A stretch of DNA of 64,000 bases. It comes from RGIG1995 sp045652425. GTDB taxonomy: Bacteria > Bacillota > Clostridia > Oscillospirales > CAG-272. The notes below the pieces were generated by a model. That model saw only the letters and a list, made by a program, of their open reading frames with translations, did not search any database and was not told the origin of the DNA. Of the stretch, positions 8,841-17,204 are shown one piece after another (the first letter of the stretch is position 1; each line of letters opens with the position of its first letter). The stretch is from NCBI GenBank assembly GCA_045652425.1, contig JAZRUG010000019.1, positions 1-64,000 on the forward strand. The letters run 5' to 3'. Both the position numbers and the translations under genes were made by a program.

Positions 8841-8867
8841 AAAAGGTATCTTGCGATACCTTTTTTG
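8841..8867 (+). terminator. Rho-independent terminator after the HAD gene
   Basis: Stem AAAAGGTATC/GATACCTTTT around a TTGC loop, followed by a T-run. Confidence 0.9.
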
Positions 8868-8877
8868 TTTGTTTTTT

Positions 8878-9050
8878 CGCGGGACGTCGAGGGTGGGGTT
8901 CCCCCAAATGCACGAAGTTTTTCACGGGACGTCGAGGGCGCCGTCCCCTACCGCATTTAACAATATTTGTACAAACCAGAGAGGCAAGTTCTTTGCCAAG
9001 CTTTCTGCGAAAGAAAGCGGGCCTACTTTCTTTCCTTAAAAGAAAGTAGG
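8878..9050. repeat. Composite REP-like repeat block overlapping the coaX 3' end
   Basis: Two copies of the GGGACGTCGAGGG hairpin module, then the CAAACCAGAGAGGCAAGTTCTTTGCC and CTTTCTGCGAAAGAAAG modules, and a CTACTTTCTTTCCTTAAAAGAAAGTAG hairpin (9013-9049). The hairpin overlaps the last codons of coaX. Confidence 0.8.
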
Positions 9051-9814
9051 TTTTTTTCGTAGATGTAGCCGAGCCCTTTAAGCAAAAGGTTCTCGTCGTA
9101 TACGGCCTTCCTTTTCAAATATCCCCCTAAAACTTCAGCCATTCCGCCTGTTGTTACTATTGTTGCAGGTGTCTTGCCGAGTTCTTCGGTAAACTTATCT
9201 ATAATACCGTCAACTGCTCCTGCGTAACCGTATATCACGCCTGAACGCACACACTCAACCGTCGATGAGCCTATCGCTTTCTTGGGGGACATAACTTCTA
9301 TTCTCGGTAAAAGTGACGCTTCTTCAAAAAGGGCGTTTAACGACAAATTTATACCCGGCATAAATGCGCCACCTATAAATCTTCCGTCTTCATCTACTAC
9401 CGTCAGCGTTACCGCAGTTCCCATATCAACTATAACGCAGGGCAATTCGTATTCAGTCTTCGCCGCTACAGCCATTGCCACTAAATCAGCCGCAACACTT
9501 CCGGGATCGTCCGTCGACAAATGTATTCCACTCTTTATTCCGGCACCTACGATAATCGCTTTCTTTCCGGTTACTATCTCAATCGCCTTGTCGAGTATTC
9601 TCGTCAAGGGCGGAACTACCGACGACAACACCGCGCCTTCAAACCCGCATTCCTGAAAACTTGCCATATCAAGCACACTCTTCATCTCTGCTGCATATCC
9701 AAACGCGGTCTGGTTTCGATCTGTCTTTATGCTCATTACGGGCTGTATTATTTTATTATTTTCTATAACACCGAAAGTAATATGAGTATTACCTACGTTT
9801 ACAGCTAATATCAT
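9023..9814 (-). CDS. coaX: Type III pantothenate kinase
   Basis: A 263-residue CoaX, which phosphorylates pantothenate in the first step of coenzyme A synthesis. The phosphate-binding NVGNTH near the N-terminus, SSVVPPLT, DPGSVAADLVA and the DMGTAVT motif (about residue 130) are all present, as expected for this ASKHA-fold kinase. It is downstream of an ECF S component, 10 bases apart, in an apparent pantothenate uptake/use operon. Oddity: the last residues (LLSFKERK) and the stop codon are read from the intergenic CTACTTTCTT hairpin repeat, so the natural C-terminus has been replaced or extended by the repeat. Confidence 0.95.
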   Translation of the reverse strand: MILAVNVGNTHITFGVIENNKIIQPVMSIKTDRNQTAFGYAAEMKSVLDMASFQECGFEGAVLSSVVPPLTRILDKAIEIVTGKKAIIVGAGIKSGIHLSTDDPGSVAADLVAMAVAAKTEYELPCVIVDMGTAVTLTVVDEDGRFIGGAFMPGINLSLNALFEEASLLPRIEVMSPKKAIGSSTVECVRSGVIYGYAGAVDGIIDKFTEELGKTPATIVTTGGMAEVLGGYLKRKAVYDENLLLKGLGYIYEKNLLSFKERK

Positions 9815-9824
9815 ATAATTTTAC

Positions 9825-10433
9825 TTACCTTTTTATAAGTTTTGCAGTAATTTCAGATACTCTCAAAATAACCGGAGCCAAAACCATATTTACTATAAGC
9901 TCGGGTATAAAGTTGGTCAAGATAACGCCCGATACTATAAACATAATAACTGTCTTTCCTGCTCCAGATGCAGCTCCGCTTACAAGATCGCCAAAGAATA
10001 TAAGCACACCTGCCAAGTAAAGTCCCGTATTTATTATAGGACAAAGAGCTGATGCCGTAAATACAGCTATAGTCTTGTTCTTTTTGCTCAAAAGCTTATA
10101 AACAAGCCCTGACACAAAACCAGCTACAGTCGTCTTCGCAAGACAAAGAATAACTGTTACTGCCGGTAAAAGCTGGAACATTGCCGCGCTGAACGGATCG
10201 GGAGTAAAGATTACCTGATATACAACGCATAATCCCAATACCAAGCCGAGTATCGCGCCGTTAACGTAACCGTACAATACAGCCCCCAACACTATCGGCA
10301 CCAGCGACAAAGTAATATAAGCCGCGCCTATGGGTGGGATTACTACAAATAACTGCAATACTGCAATTATTGCCGCAAACATTGCCGTCATCGCAAGCAT
10401 TTGCGTCTTCTTTTTGTTTCTTTCAATTGACAT
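9825..10433 (-). CDS. ECF transporter S component, probably pantothenate (PanT-like)
   Basis: A 202-residue membrane protein with a basic N-terminus and about six hydrophobic segments, the ECF S-component type. The Ala-rich first helix (AMTAMFAAIIAVLQ) is the usual EcfT-contacting face. Sequence alone does not fix the vitamin. Its place in one operon with coaX makes pantothenate the best guess (inference). It has a GGAGGT ribosome binding site and a strong promoter at 10488-10516. The energising EcfA/A'/T module must be elsewhere. Confidence 0.85.
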   Translation of the reverse strand: MSIERNKKKTQMLAMTAMFAAIIAVLQLFVVIPPIGAAYITLSLVPIVLGAVLYGYVNGAILGLVLGLCVVYQVIFTPDPFSAAMFQLLPAVTVILCLAKTTVAGFVSGLVYKLLSKKNKTIAVFTASALCPIINTGLYLAGVLIFFGDLVSGAASGAGKTVIMFIVSGVILTNFIPELIVNMVLAPVILRVSEITAKLIKR

Positions 10434-10487
10434 AAATAATACCTCCTGCTACTGTCCCGTATTTTTTCTCGGGTATAGTGCAACTTT

Positions 10488-10516
10488 ATTATATTTCCTA
10501 TTCTCCCGCTTGTCAA
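10488..10516 (-). promoter_or_regulatory. Promoter of the ECF S component-coaX operon
   Basis: Minus strand TTGACA (10511-10516), 17-base spacer, TATAAT (10488-10493). Confidence 0.9.
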
Positions 10517-10524
10517 GTTATAAA

Positions 10525-10553
10525 ACAAAAAAGCCTTAAAAAAGGCTTTTTTG
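10525..10553 (-). terminator. Terminator after the cohesin gene
   Basis: AAAAAAGCCTT/AAGGCTTTTTT stem-loop just after the stop at 10559 on the minus strand. It separates the cohesin operon from the next promoter. Confidence 0.9.
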
Positions 10554-10558
10554 TTTAT

Positions 10559-11980
10559 TTAGTTCTGTTTGATTTTTATAATTATTGCAACTACAGCCAA
10601 TATTACTATAAGTCCGCCAAGTCCGATAAATACCCATTTAAAAGGACTGTTTCCAAAGAATCCGTCTGTCTTTTTATTTTCGTCTTCTTTTTTTGTTTCT
10701 TCAACAGGTTCCGTTTCGGGAGTTGTTTCTTCCGTTTCTTCGGGCACCGTTGTTTCAGGCTCACCCATCTCGGCAAAATTATATCTCTGGAACGTGCTTT
10801 CTATCGGATCATACACATACAACTGCTTTTGTCCCGACGAGCCTATTGCATATACAAGACAGTGGTTCGGTGCATCTGCTCTCTTGGGTATAAAAGCATC
10901 TCTTTCCGTTCCGTTCACCGTATATTTTCCAATCTCATAATCTTCGGGAGCTTCTGCCATATTAATATCAAGCATCAATATTGAACTTGTCGGTTGTCCC
11001 AGATACTCAAAGGGTTTCGCCGTCATATTCGTAACGTCTATAAAATAAAGTCCTTCGGTTACATTTTCGTTGCCAAGCAAGTATATTGCAGGGTATGCTC
11101 TCTCGTCATATATAACTGCATTTATTGTTACGTTGTTAATCGTAATTTGAGTCGGTGTAAACCCTGCGGGAACCTTGTCCTCGGCTACGGTATTCGCAAC
11201 CTCGGCGCTTACACCCTCACTTACCGTCAAAAATACGTCTGATGACAACGGGTTCTTTCCTCTGTTCACCTTTACAGTATACGAGTTCTTCGCTCCGTTT
11301 TCTGCAGTAACAGTTATCGTTATAACATTCTCACCTATATTCAACGCATCTGCACCCGTTACGTACACCGATGCGCCCTTGTGATTCTTTATAGCCGATA
11401 CCGTAACTGCCGTTATGCCAAAATCAACGTTCGCCGTATATTCTTTTACGTTAGCCGAAAATGCGGGCGAAAGCGTGCAGTTGCTTACGGCAAGTTCTTT
11501 CAGCGTTGCATCCGATGACGCTTCGGGTACGGGAATAATATTTACCGTCGAATTACCTACATGTGAGGGGGCAATCGCATCTCCAGAACCGTCTGTAACC
11601 ACAAAGCCAGAGGGGTTAAGTTTCGTCGTTCCTGTCTTCTTCGTCTTGAAGGTTAATGTACAACTCAACTTCGACGCCGAACCTGTACTCACATAGTCAA
11701 CGAGTCTTATTGAGCCTGTATTGTCTACGTGGCTGAAATTGCCCGACGAGCCCCTTGCAGATACAAACTGCAAATACGTCGTGTCGTATGATACATACGC
11801 TTCATAACCGCCTATGTCGCTTCCCTTTACGTCAACCACAATGCTAACATTGCTTCCTACCGTTACCGTCGGGTCCGTAAATCTCATCTCCGCTGACGCC
11901 GCGTCAACGTTTATTACAAAAAACATAGAAGCCAAAACTGTCAAAAGCACAAAAGTCAATATGCGTTTTTGTTTCTTCAT
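10559..11980 (-). CDS. Membrane-anchored cohesin-domain surface protein
   Basis: About 473 residues. A signal peptide (KKQKRILTFVLLTVLASMFFV) is followed by a cohesin-type beta-sandwich (about residues 30-150; note TVTVGSNVSIVVDVKG and LSCTLTFKTKKTG). Next come a cadherin-like beta-sandwich domain (about 160-245, SDATLKELAVSNCTLSPAF), an unassigned beta-rich region, a Thr/Glu/Pro-rich spacer, and a C-terminal transmembrane helix with a basic end. Cohesins bind dockerins, and a dockerin ends the product of the gene 16 bases upstream, so the two probably pair at the cell surface (inference). The second of two adjacent ATGs is chosen because GGAGG lies 7 bases before it. Confidence 0.85.
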   Translation of the reverse strand: MKKQKRILTFVLLTVLASMFFVINVDAASAEMRFTDPTVTVGSNVSIVVDVKGSDIGGYEAYVSYDTTYLQFVSARGSSGNFSHVDNTGSIRLVDYVSTGSASKLSCTLTFKTKKTGTTKLNPSGFVVTDGSGDAIAPSHVGNSTVNIIPVPEASSDATLKELAVSNCTLSPAFSANVKEYTANVDFGITAVTVSAIKNHKGASVYVTGADALNIGENVITITVTAENGAKNSYTVKVNRGKNPLSSDVFLTVSEGVSAEVANTVAEDKVPAGFTPTQITINNVTINAVIYDERAYPAIYLLGNENVTEGLYFIDVTNMTAKPFEYLGQPTSSILMLDINMAEAPEDYEIGKYTVNGTERDAFIPKRADAPNHCLVYAIGSSGQKQLYVYDPIESTFQRYNFAEMGEPETTVPEETEETTPETEPVEETKKEDENKKTDGFFGNSPFKWVFIGLGGLIVILAVVAIIIKIKQN

Positions 11981-11996
11981 CATTCTTCCTCCGTTT

Positions 11997-14177
11997 TTAT
12001 GATATTGCGTTCGTTCCAAGAATATGGTTTCTTATCTTGAGCAAGTCGCTTATATTTACACTGCCGTTTCCGTCAATATCTCCGCTATACCCTTGTATTG
12101 CCGAAAAATCATCCGAACCCAATATTCTGTTCCTTATCTTGAGCAAGTCACTTATGTTTACGTTTCCGTCAGAGTTCAAATCCCCCTTGACAGAGGCTTT
12201 ATAATCTGCGTGTTTAATTCCCGTAGTACTGCTTACGGTAATAACGTCATCGCTCGCCATTATATCTCCGTCTGCTTTCTGTGCGCCAGATACGTTTACT
12301 ACCGTAACCACACCTGCAGATACTAACTCGTTTCTAAAAGTACCCACCGTCATTCCGGGAGCTATTCCGTATATTATATTACTTTCGTTCGGTACGTACT
12401 TATCCTTGAACGTCAGTTCTCCAAACTGCTGCTCGCTCTCCTTCGCTACGGTAAGTTTATATACTCTGGTAGTTCCGTTCCCTGCCGTTACCTTTATTTC
12501 AAACACGTTATTTCCCGTGTTGACAACGAATTCACCAGCACCCTCTACCTTTGCCGCGCTATCCATTGGTACTGCATTTATTGTAACCGTATTTACCGTC
12601 GACGGTACAACAAGCATATATTCCAAAACGTCTGTGTCAAATCCGGGGGTAAGCTCAAAACCACTCACCGAAAGTGATAACAACTTCATATTGGGTGAAC
12701 CCTCTGCAGTCGGAATGGGACATGCACTTTCGGGCATATTCTTGTAAACCGGTATGTAGAACGAAAGCGGTGTCGTTCGAAGTTCTTCTGTATATCCCTT
12801 CGCCAGTTTTGTCGCCTCAACTGCCGCACCGTATACCGACGTCATATACTGATGTGTAAAAGGTCTGTCGCCCTGTACGTTAAATCTCTTTAAGTAAAGT
12901 GTATTCTGACCTCTGTTTACATATCCGTCGGAATAAAAGTACGCTCCGCCGTTTATCGCCTTCAGTCTTGTGTTCCACGGTCTGCCGTATGACGTACCTG
13001 CGCCGTCGTTACCGCCACTCGCATACCACAGTCCTCTCTGTATAGGTGTCATTCCGTTCGCAGAATACGCGCCTATGTTAAAATAGTTAAAATAATTTTC
13101 GTATCCGGGATAGGTGCCTGTTATTATGGTTGAACCTTGGCTTCCTACCTCTATAATTATCATTGATGAAAGTACGTAGGGGTTAATCTTATACGTAACA
13201 CCTGCATTGTAAATTGCTGTAGCATAATTTAACGTGCTTCCGTCGGTGTCGGTAACGTCATTCTCCATAAACGTTCCTGCTAATATTCTCTGTACTCCCT
13301 CTATATTCTGTACCGATGCATCGTAACTTTGGTCAAGAAATTGGAATACCGAGTCTGCTCCGAGGAAGTTTCTCGGGTCCATATAGTGTCTTATTATCTC
13401 TCGTGATGCTCTTACCCATCTGTCGCCGTCAAATATTACCCACTGGTTTGTTTCCCAGTTATATGCATCGCCCTCTTTGGACTTCCACGACGACGGAAAA
13501 CTGTTCTCTACCAAACTCCTGTCAAGCTGTCTTTCTACCGAATAATCAAATTCATAATCAACGTGCTGCGCCTTGAATATCCAGTTCGGATAACGACTAT
13601 GTAATTCTCTTAAATACGGCTTGTATGATTCGGGAAAATTCTGCTCGGTTAAATATGCCTCAAAATCTATCGAGGGCTGTTCGGGGGTAGGCGGTTCAAC
13701 AGGGGCTGTCGTTTCCGGTGCCGTTGTTTCGGGTGCCGTTGTTTCGGGCGATGTTGTTTCCGGTGCCGTTGTTTCCGGCGCCGTTGTTTCCGGTGCTGTC
13801 GTTTCCGGTGCCGTTGTCTCGGGCGATGTTGTTTCATCTGAAAGAATAGTTATATAACGTGAATATACATACCCTTCCGTACTGTCATATTTGATGCGAT
13901 ACCAAATATCATTATCAGGGTTGACAGCCTTTCCTTCCACTTCACCCAAAATTACTACTTCTGTTCCGAGTCCTAAAAGTCCTATATGTGTTTTATCTGT
14001 ATTTGGTGTTGGTCTTACCTTCAACGTCGTATCAGGCAAAAGTTCATTGTTAACTACACCTCGACGTGTGGTTTCTGCGCCAAGCACCGTTATTAACACG
14101 CTTGACGTAATAACTACTATCAAAATAATCGTAATTAATGTCTTCGTTATGCCCTTTCCTTTTGATCTAAAAATCAT
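11997..14177 (-). CDS. Secreted SH3b-glucosaminidase-cadherin-like-dockerin protein
   Basis: A 726-residue exported protein. An N-terminal signal/membrane segment (residues 10-33) is followed by an SH3b domain (about 45-112) and a Thr/Glu/Pro spacer of nine five-residue units (ETTAP/ETTSP). A glucosaminidase-type catalytic domain follows (about 170-480; putative catalytic Glu in MIIIEVGSQG, plus TGTYPGYENYFNYFNIGA). Next come a cadherin-like domain (about 505-595) and a C-terminal type I dockerin with two Ca-binding repeats (GDLNSDGNVNISDLLKIRN and GDIDGNGSVNISDLLKIRN). It probably cleaves peptidoglycan glycans between GlcNAc and MurNAc. The dockerin implies docking to the downstream cohesin protein. 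Confidence 0.9.
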   Translation of the reverse strand: MIFRSKGKGITKTLITIILIVVITSSVLITVLGAETTRRGVVNNELLPDTTLKVRPTPNTDKTHIGLLGLGTEVVILGEVEGKAVNPDNDIWYRIKYDSTEGYVYSRYITILSDETTSPETTAPETTAPETTAPETTAPETTSPETTAPETTAPETTAPVEPPTPEQPSIDFEAYLTEQNFPESYKPYLRELHSRYPNWIFKAQHVDYEFDYSVERQLDRSLVENSFPSSWKSKEGDAYNWETNQWVIFDGDRWVRASREIIRHYMDPRNFLGADSVFQFLDQSYDASVQNIEGVQRILAGTFMENDVTDTDGSTLNYATAIYNAGVTYKINPYVLSSMIIIEVGSQGSTIITGTYPGYENYFNYFNIGAYSANGMTPIQRGLWYASGGNDGAGTSYGRPWNTRLKAINGGAYFYSDGYVNRGQNTLYLKRFNVQGDRPFTHQYMTSVYGAAVEATKLAKGYTEELRTTPLSFYIPVYKNMPESACPIPTAEGSPNMKLLSLSVSGFELTPGFDTDVLEYMLVVPSTVNTVTINAVPMDSAAKVEGAGEFVVNTGNNVFEIKVTAGNGTTRVYKLTVAKESEQQFGELTFKDKYVPNESNIIYGIAPGMTVGTFRNELVSAGVVTVVNVSGAQKADGDIMASDDVITVSSTTGIKHADYKASVKGDLNSDGNVNISDLLKIRNRILGSDDFSAIQGYSGDIDGNGSVNISDLLKIRNHILGTNAIS
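13690..13850. repeat. Coding minisatellite (15-bp unit)
   Basis: Tandem 15-bp units encode the ETTAP/ETTSP spacer of the dockerin protein. Only a few third-position and Ala/Ser changes separate the units, so copy number may vary between strains. Confidence 0.85.
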
Positions 14178-14227
14178 ATTTAACTCCTTAATGAGTGTAT
14201 ATTCTTTATGTTTACAAACACAAAGAT

Positions 14228-14256
14228 ATTATACTAAAAAAATCGATTTTTGTCAA
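14228..14256 (-). promoter_or_regulatory. Promoter of the dockerin-cohesin operon
   Basis: Minus strand TTGACA (14251-14256), 17-base spacer, TATAAT (14228-14233), about 50 bases before the start codon. Confidence 0.85.
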
Positions 14257-14412
14257 CAAATGTAACCTTATTATATTACCCCATTTTGTGTAAAATTTGT
14301 TATTCCATAATTTTCCTATAATAATTGTTCTTTTCTTTGGCTATACTCTTAACGTAAACAATTTGCCGACATAAAATTTCTTCGGCTAATTTATTTTAAG
14401 GAGATTTTTACA

Positions 14413-14598
14413 ATGGATAACAAGAATCAGAACAAAAATCAGAACAGCAACCAGTCTAACCAGTCTAACCAGACCAACAAAACAAATAAGACAAACAACA
14501 GCAACTCTAACAGCAACTCTAACAGCAACTCCAACAGTAACAACTCTAATAGCAACAATAGCGAAAACCAGTCCTCCAATAACCAGAACTGCCGCTAA
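14413..14598 (+). CDS. Small Asn/Ser/Gln/Lys-rich protein
   Basis: A 61-residue low-complexity protein made almost only of Asn, Ser, Gln, Lys and Thr, with no hydrophobic core and one Cys near the end (QNCR). It looks real: AAGGAG lies 8 bases before the ATG, and a strong terminator follows the stop directly. It has no recognised domain and would be disordered. Spore-associated or nucleic-acid-associated low-complexity proteins of Clostridia are possible analogues, but nothing here proves that. It is monocistronic, divergent from the dockerin gene. Confidence 0.75.
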   Translation: MDNKNQNKNQNSNQSNQSNQTNKTNKTNNSNSNSNSNSNSNSNNSNSNNSENQSSNNQNCR

Positions 14599-14611
14599 AA
14601 CTTAAAAATGC

Positions 14612-14660
14612 AAATATCCACCCGTTTGCCTTTTTGCTTCGGGTGGATATTTGTTTTTAA
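14612..14660 (+). terminator. Strong terminator of the Asn-rich gene
   Basis: A 12-bp perfect stem (AAATATCCACCC at 14612-14623 with GGGTGGATATTT at 14641-14652) followed by a T-run. Confidence 0.9.
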
Positions 14661-14699
14661 AAAATAAGCTCTACGCGCAAAAACATTAAGCAAGCAGGC

Positions 14700-15005
14700 A
14701 CTTTGTCAAACCTCCATCTGACGAGGGAGGTGGCTCGGCAAAATATAATATACAATAGAATAGCAAATATTATTTGCCGAGACGGAGGGAGAGAAAAGCA
14801 TTAAGTTTTGCATTTAAAACCAAGTGACACATACATTATATAGTATTGTTTTTTCTTTACATAGATATAAAGATACCAAAATTTAAAGTTTTTCTCTCCT
14901 TCCGTCTTGCTAAAAAAAGTGGCTTTTCTTAAATATAATTTTAAAGATGAAAAGCCACTTTTTTCGTAACGCAATCCACCTCCCTCCTCAGATGGAGGCA
15001 AGACA
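14700..15005. mobile_element. MITE-like inverted-repeat element, family B copy 1
   Basis: An element of about 300 bases whose ends are inverted repeats (CCTCCATCTGACGAGGGAGGTGG at about 14711 against its near-perfect complement at about 14976-14998). Inside are a GGCTCGGCAAAAT/TTGCCGAGAC hairpin, a GGAGAGA...TCTCTCC inverted pair, and a long hairpin (14912-14964) with a GTGGCTTTTC stem. No coding capacity. A second copy at 38925-39240 has the same architecture, so this is a non-autonomous mobile or structural repeat. Confidence 0.75.
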
Positions 15006-15054
15006 ATGTGTCTGCTAAATTAATGCAACTACATAGAGTTACTCTCTACACAAA

Positions 15055-15096
15055 AAACAAAAAAGACAGACTCAATGTGAAGTCTGTCTTTTTTCG
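15055..15096 (-). terminator. Terminator of ispH-rpsA
   Basis: A 12-bp perfect stem (AAAAGACAGACT/AGTCTGTCTTTT) with a T/A-rich tail just after the minus-strand stop at 15106. Confidence 0.9.
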
Positions 15097-15105
15097 TTTT
15101 ACATA

Positions 15106-17187
15106 TTATTCAGCGTCTTCTGCCTTTGCTTCTTCTGCTTTTTCTTCGTCAGAAACGTAATCTTCGGGCATTGCTTCTTCTGCTGCCTTAGCTTCTTCAA
15201 TAAGCGCTCTGATTGAAAGGCTGATCTTATGGTTTTCCATATCTACGTCTGTAATTCTTGCTTCAACTTCCTGTCCAACTGTAAGCACGTCTGCAGGCTT
15301 GTTTATCTTCTTGTCAGCAATCTGTGAAATATGGATAAGTCCGTCAACGCCGGGAAGTACTTCTGCAAATGCGCCGAAAGGCATCATATTTACAATCTTA
15401 ACTGTTGCTGTATCGCCTACTGCATACTTCTCAACAAATGCGTTCCAAGGATTGTTCTCTTCTGTCTTGTATCCGAGAGAAATTCTCTTTGCTTCTGCAT
15501 CAAAATCCTTTACAAATACGTTCAACGTTTCACCAACGGATACGATTTCGGAAGGATGCTTGAAGTGTGTCCATGCAAGTTCTGTGCTGTGAATCATACC
15601 GTCAACACCGCCGAGGTCTACAAATACGCCGTAGTTTGTTATTGACTTAACTACGCCTTCGTATTTCTTATCCTTTTCAATAGCTGCCCAGAATGCATCT
15701 TCACGAGCCTTCTTTTCTTCTCTTGCAACTACACGGATAGATGCTACTGCTCTTCTTCTCTGTTCGTTGATGTCTATAATCTTAACTTTCTGCTCTGTTC
15801 CCTTGAGTACTGCAAGGTCTGCATCCTTTGCAAGTCCTGTCTGTGATGCGGGTACGAAGAGTTTCTGTCCTTCTACAAGTACAAGTACGCCGCCTCTGAT
15901 AACGTCTGTTACCTTACCTTCGAGAATCTTGCCTTCGTTGAAGCTTTCAACAACGTTCTTCCAGTTTGTAATTGCGTCTACTCTCTTCTTGGAAAGTGAT
16001 GCAACACCGTCGATATCGCTTACTCTCGTTACCATAACTTCAATCTCGTCGCCAACCTTGAATTCTTCTTCAAGTTTAACTGCGGGATTTTCAGATACTT
16101 CGCTGTAAGGAACAATACCTGTTACCTTAGCACCGAGGTCTACCTGTACCTCGTTAGAATTTACAGCAAGTACGATACCCTTAACTATCTCACCTGTATG
16201 TAATGTTTTGAAAGATTCCTCAAGCATTGCAGCAAAGCTGTTTTCATCGTTGTTTTCAAAGGCCTCCTGAGTCAAGTCCTTTTCGATGTTCTGTGTGTTT
16301 TCGCTCATTTTGATTTTTACCTCCTGTATGATACTGCCCGGTGTCGATGCGCCGGCAGATATACCAACTTTTTTTATTTCCCCAATATTCTCCGTACAAA
16401 GTTCGGTTGCGTCTTCTATCAATACCGTGTTCGGCTGATATCTTTTCGCCGTCTCGTACAGCTTATTGGTATTGGAGCTGTTTCTGCCCCCTATTATCAC
16501 CATATAATCAACTCTTTGAGCCAAATTTGCAGTTTCAATTTGTCGATTTTCGGTAACACTACATATTGTATCAAAAATAAATGGATTTGTATATACTTTT
16601 TCGAGAATTTTTTGAGATTTTTTCCATTCTGTCAGTTTTTGCGTCGTCTGGGACACCATTATCACTTTTTTTTGTGCATTTTTATGAATTTCAAGCAATT
16701 TTTCAAGCTCTTCTGCGCTCGTAAACAGCTCAACTTCTCCTTCAGCAAAGCTCACTATCCCTTTTGATTCGGGATGGCTCAAGTTACCAAACACAAAAAG
16801 CAATGAATCTTTATCCGCGTTGTCCTTTACTATCTTGTGTATCTTCTTTACGTACGGACAGGCGCAGTCGAGCATCTTGAAGCTACTCTTTTCAGCCGAA
16901 TATCGTTCAAGTCTGTCGTATATCTGCTTCGTAACCCCATGCGCTCTTACAACTACCGTACAAGGATTTTCTTCGTTACACTCTTCGAAAACTCTCTCAA
17001 GGTCCTCTTCTTCTATAACGAGTACTCCGCGTTTCTCAAGATCGTTCAATATCGTAGGATTGTGTATCAAAGCCCCAAGTGTATATATCTTGCCGCATCT
17101 TTGCTTTTCAAGCAGCTCGTATACGGAATTTACCGCCCTGTCTACTCCAAAGCAAAATCCCGCATTCTTTGCTATTTCTATCTCCAT
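15106..17187 (-). CDS. ispH-rpsA: IspH fused to ribosomal protein S1
   Basis: A 693-residue fusion. Residues 1-285 are 4-hydroxy-3-methylbut-2-enyl diphosphate reductase, the last enzyme of the MEP isoprenoid pathway. It is a 4Fe-4S enzyme with Cys ligands in AGFCFGV, DCACPYV and FDTICSVT, plus the TQTT-containing motif. Residues from about 294 are ribosomal protein S1 with four S1/OB repeats (VKGIVLAVNSNEVQVDLG, LEGKVTDVIRGGVLVLV, YEGVVKSITNYGVFVDLG, ATVKIVNMMPFGAFAEV) and an acidic tail. This fusion is known in Clostridia. A clear Shine-Dalgarno and an in-frame ATG sit at the junction, so free S1 may also be made. The gene is downstream of plsC and cmk. Confidence 0.97.
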   Translation of the reverse strand: MEIEIAKNAGFCFGVDRAVNSVYELLEKQRCGKIYTLGALIHNPTILNDLEKRGVLVIEEEDLERVFEECNEENPCTVVVRAHGVTKQIYDRLERYSAEKSSFKMLDCACPYVKKIHKIVKDNADKDSLLFVFGNLSHPESKGIVSFAEGEVELFTSAEELEKLLEIHKNAQKKVIMVSQTTQKLTEWKKSQKILEKVYTNPFIFDTICSVTENRQIETANLAQRVDYMVIIGGRNSSNTNKLYETAKRYQPNTVLIEDATELCTENIGEIKKVGISAGASTPGSIIQEVKIKMSENTQNIEKDLTQEAFENNDENSFAAMLEESFKTLHTGEIVKGIVLAVNSNEVQVDLGAKVTGIVPYSEVSENPAVKLEEEFKVGDEIEVMVTRVSDIDGVASLSKKRVDAITNWKNVVESFNEGKILEGKVTDVIRGGVLVLVEGQKLFVPASQTGLAKDADLAVLKGTEQKVKIIDINEQRRRAVASIRVVAREEKKAREDAFWAAIEKDKKYEGVVKSITNYGVFVDLGGVDGMIHSTELAWTHFKHPSEIVSVGETLNVFVKDFDAEAKRISLGYKTEENNPWNAFVEKYAVGDTATVKIVNMMPFGAFAEVLPGVDGLIHISQIADKKINKPADVLTVGQEVEARITDVDMENHKISLSIRALIEEAKAAEEAMPEDYVSDEEKAEEAKAEDAE
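16306..16325 (-). promoter_or_regulatory. Internal ribosome binding site and start for free S1
   Basis: At the IspH/S1 junction the minus strand reads AGGAGG (16325-16320), an 11-base spacer, then an in-frame ATG (16308-16306) starting MSENTQNIEKD. It lies exactly between the last IspH motif and the first S1 repeat, as if for an ancestral separate rpsA start. Confidence 0.6.
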
Positions 17188-17204
17188 TATATATAACCCT
17201 CTGC

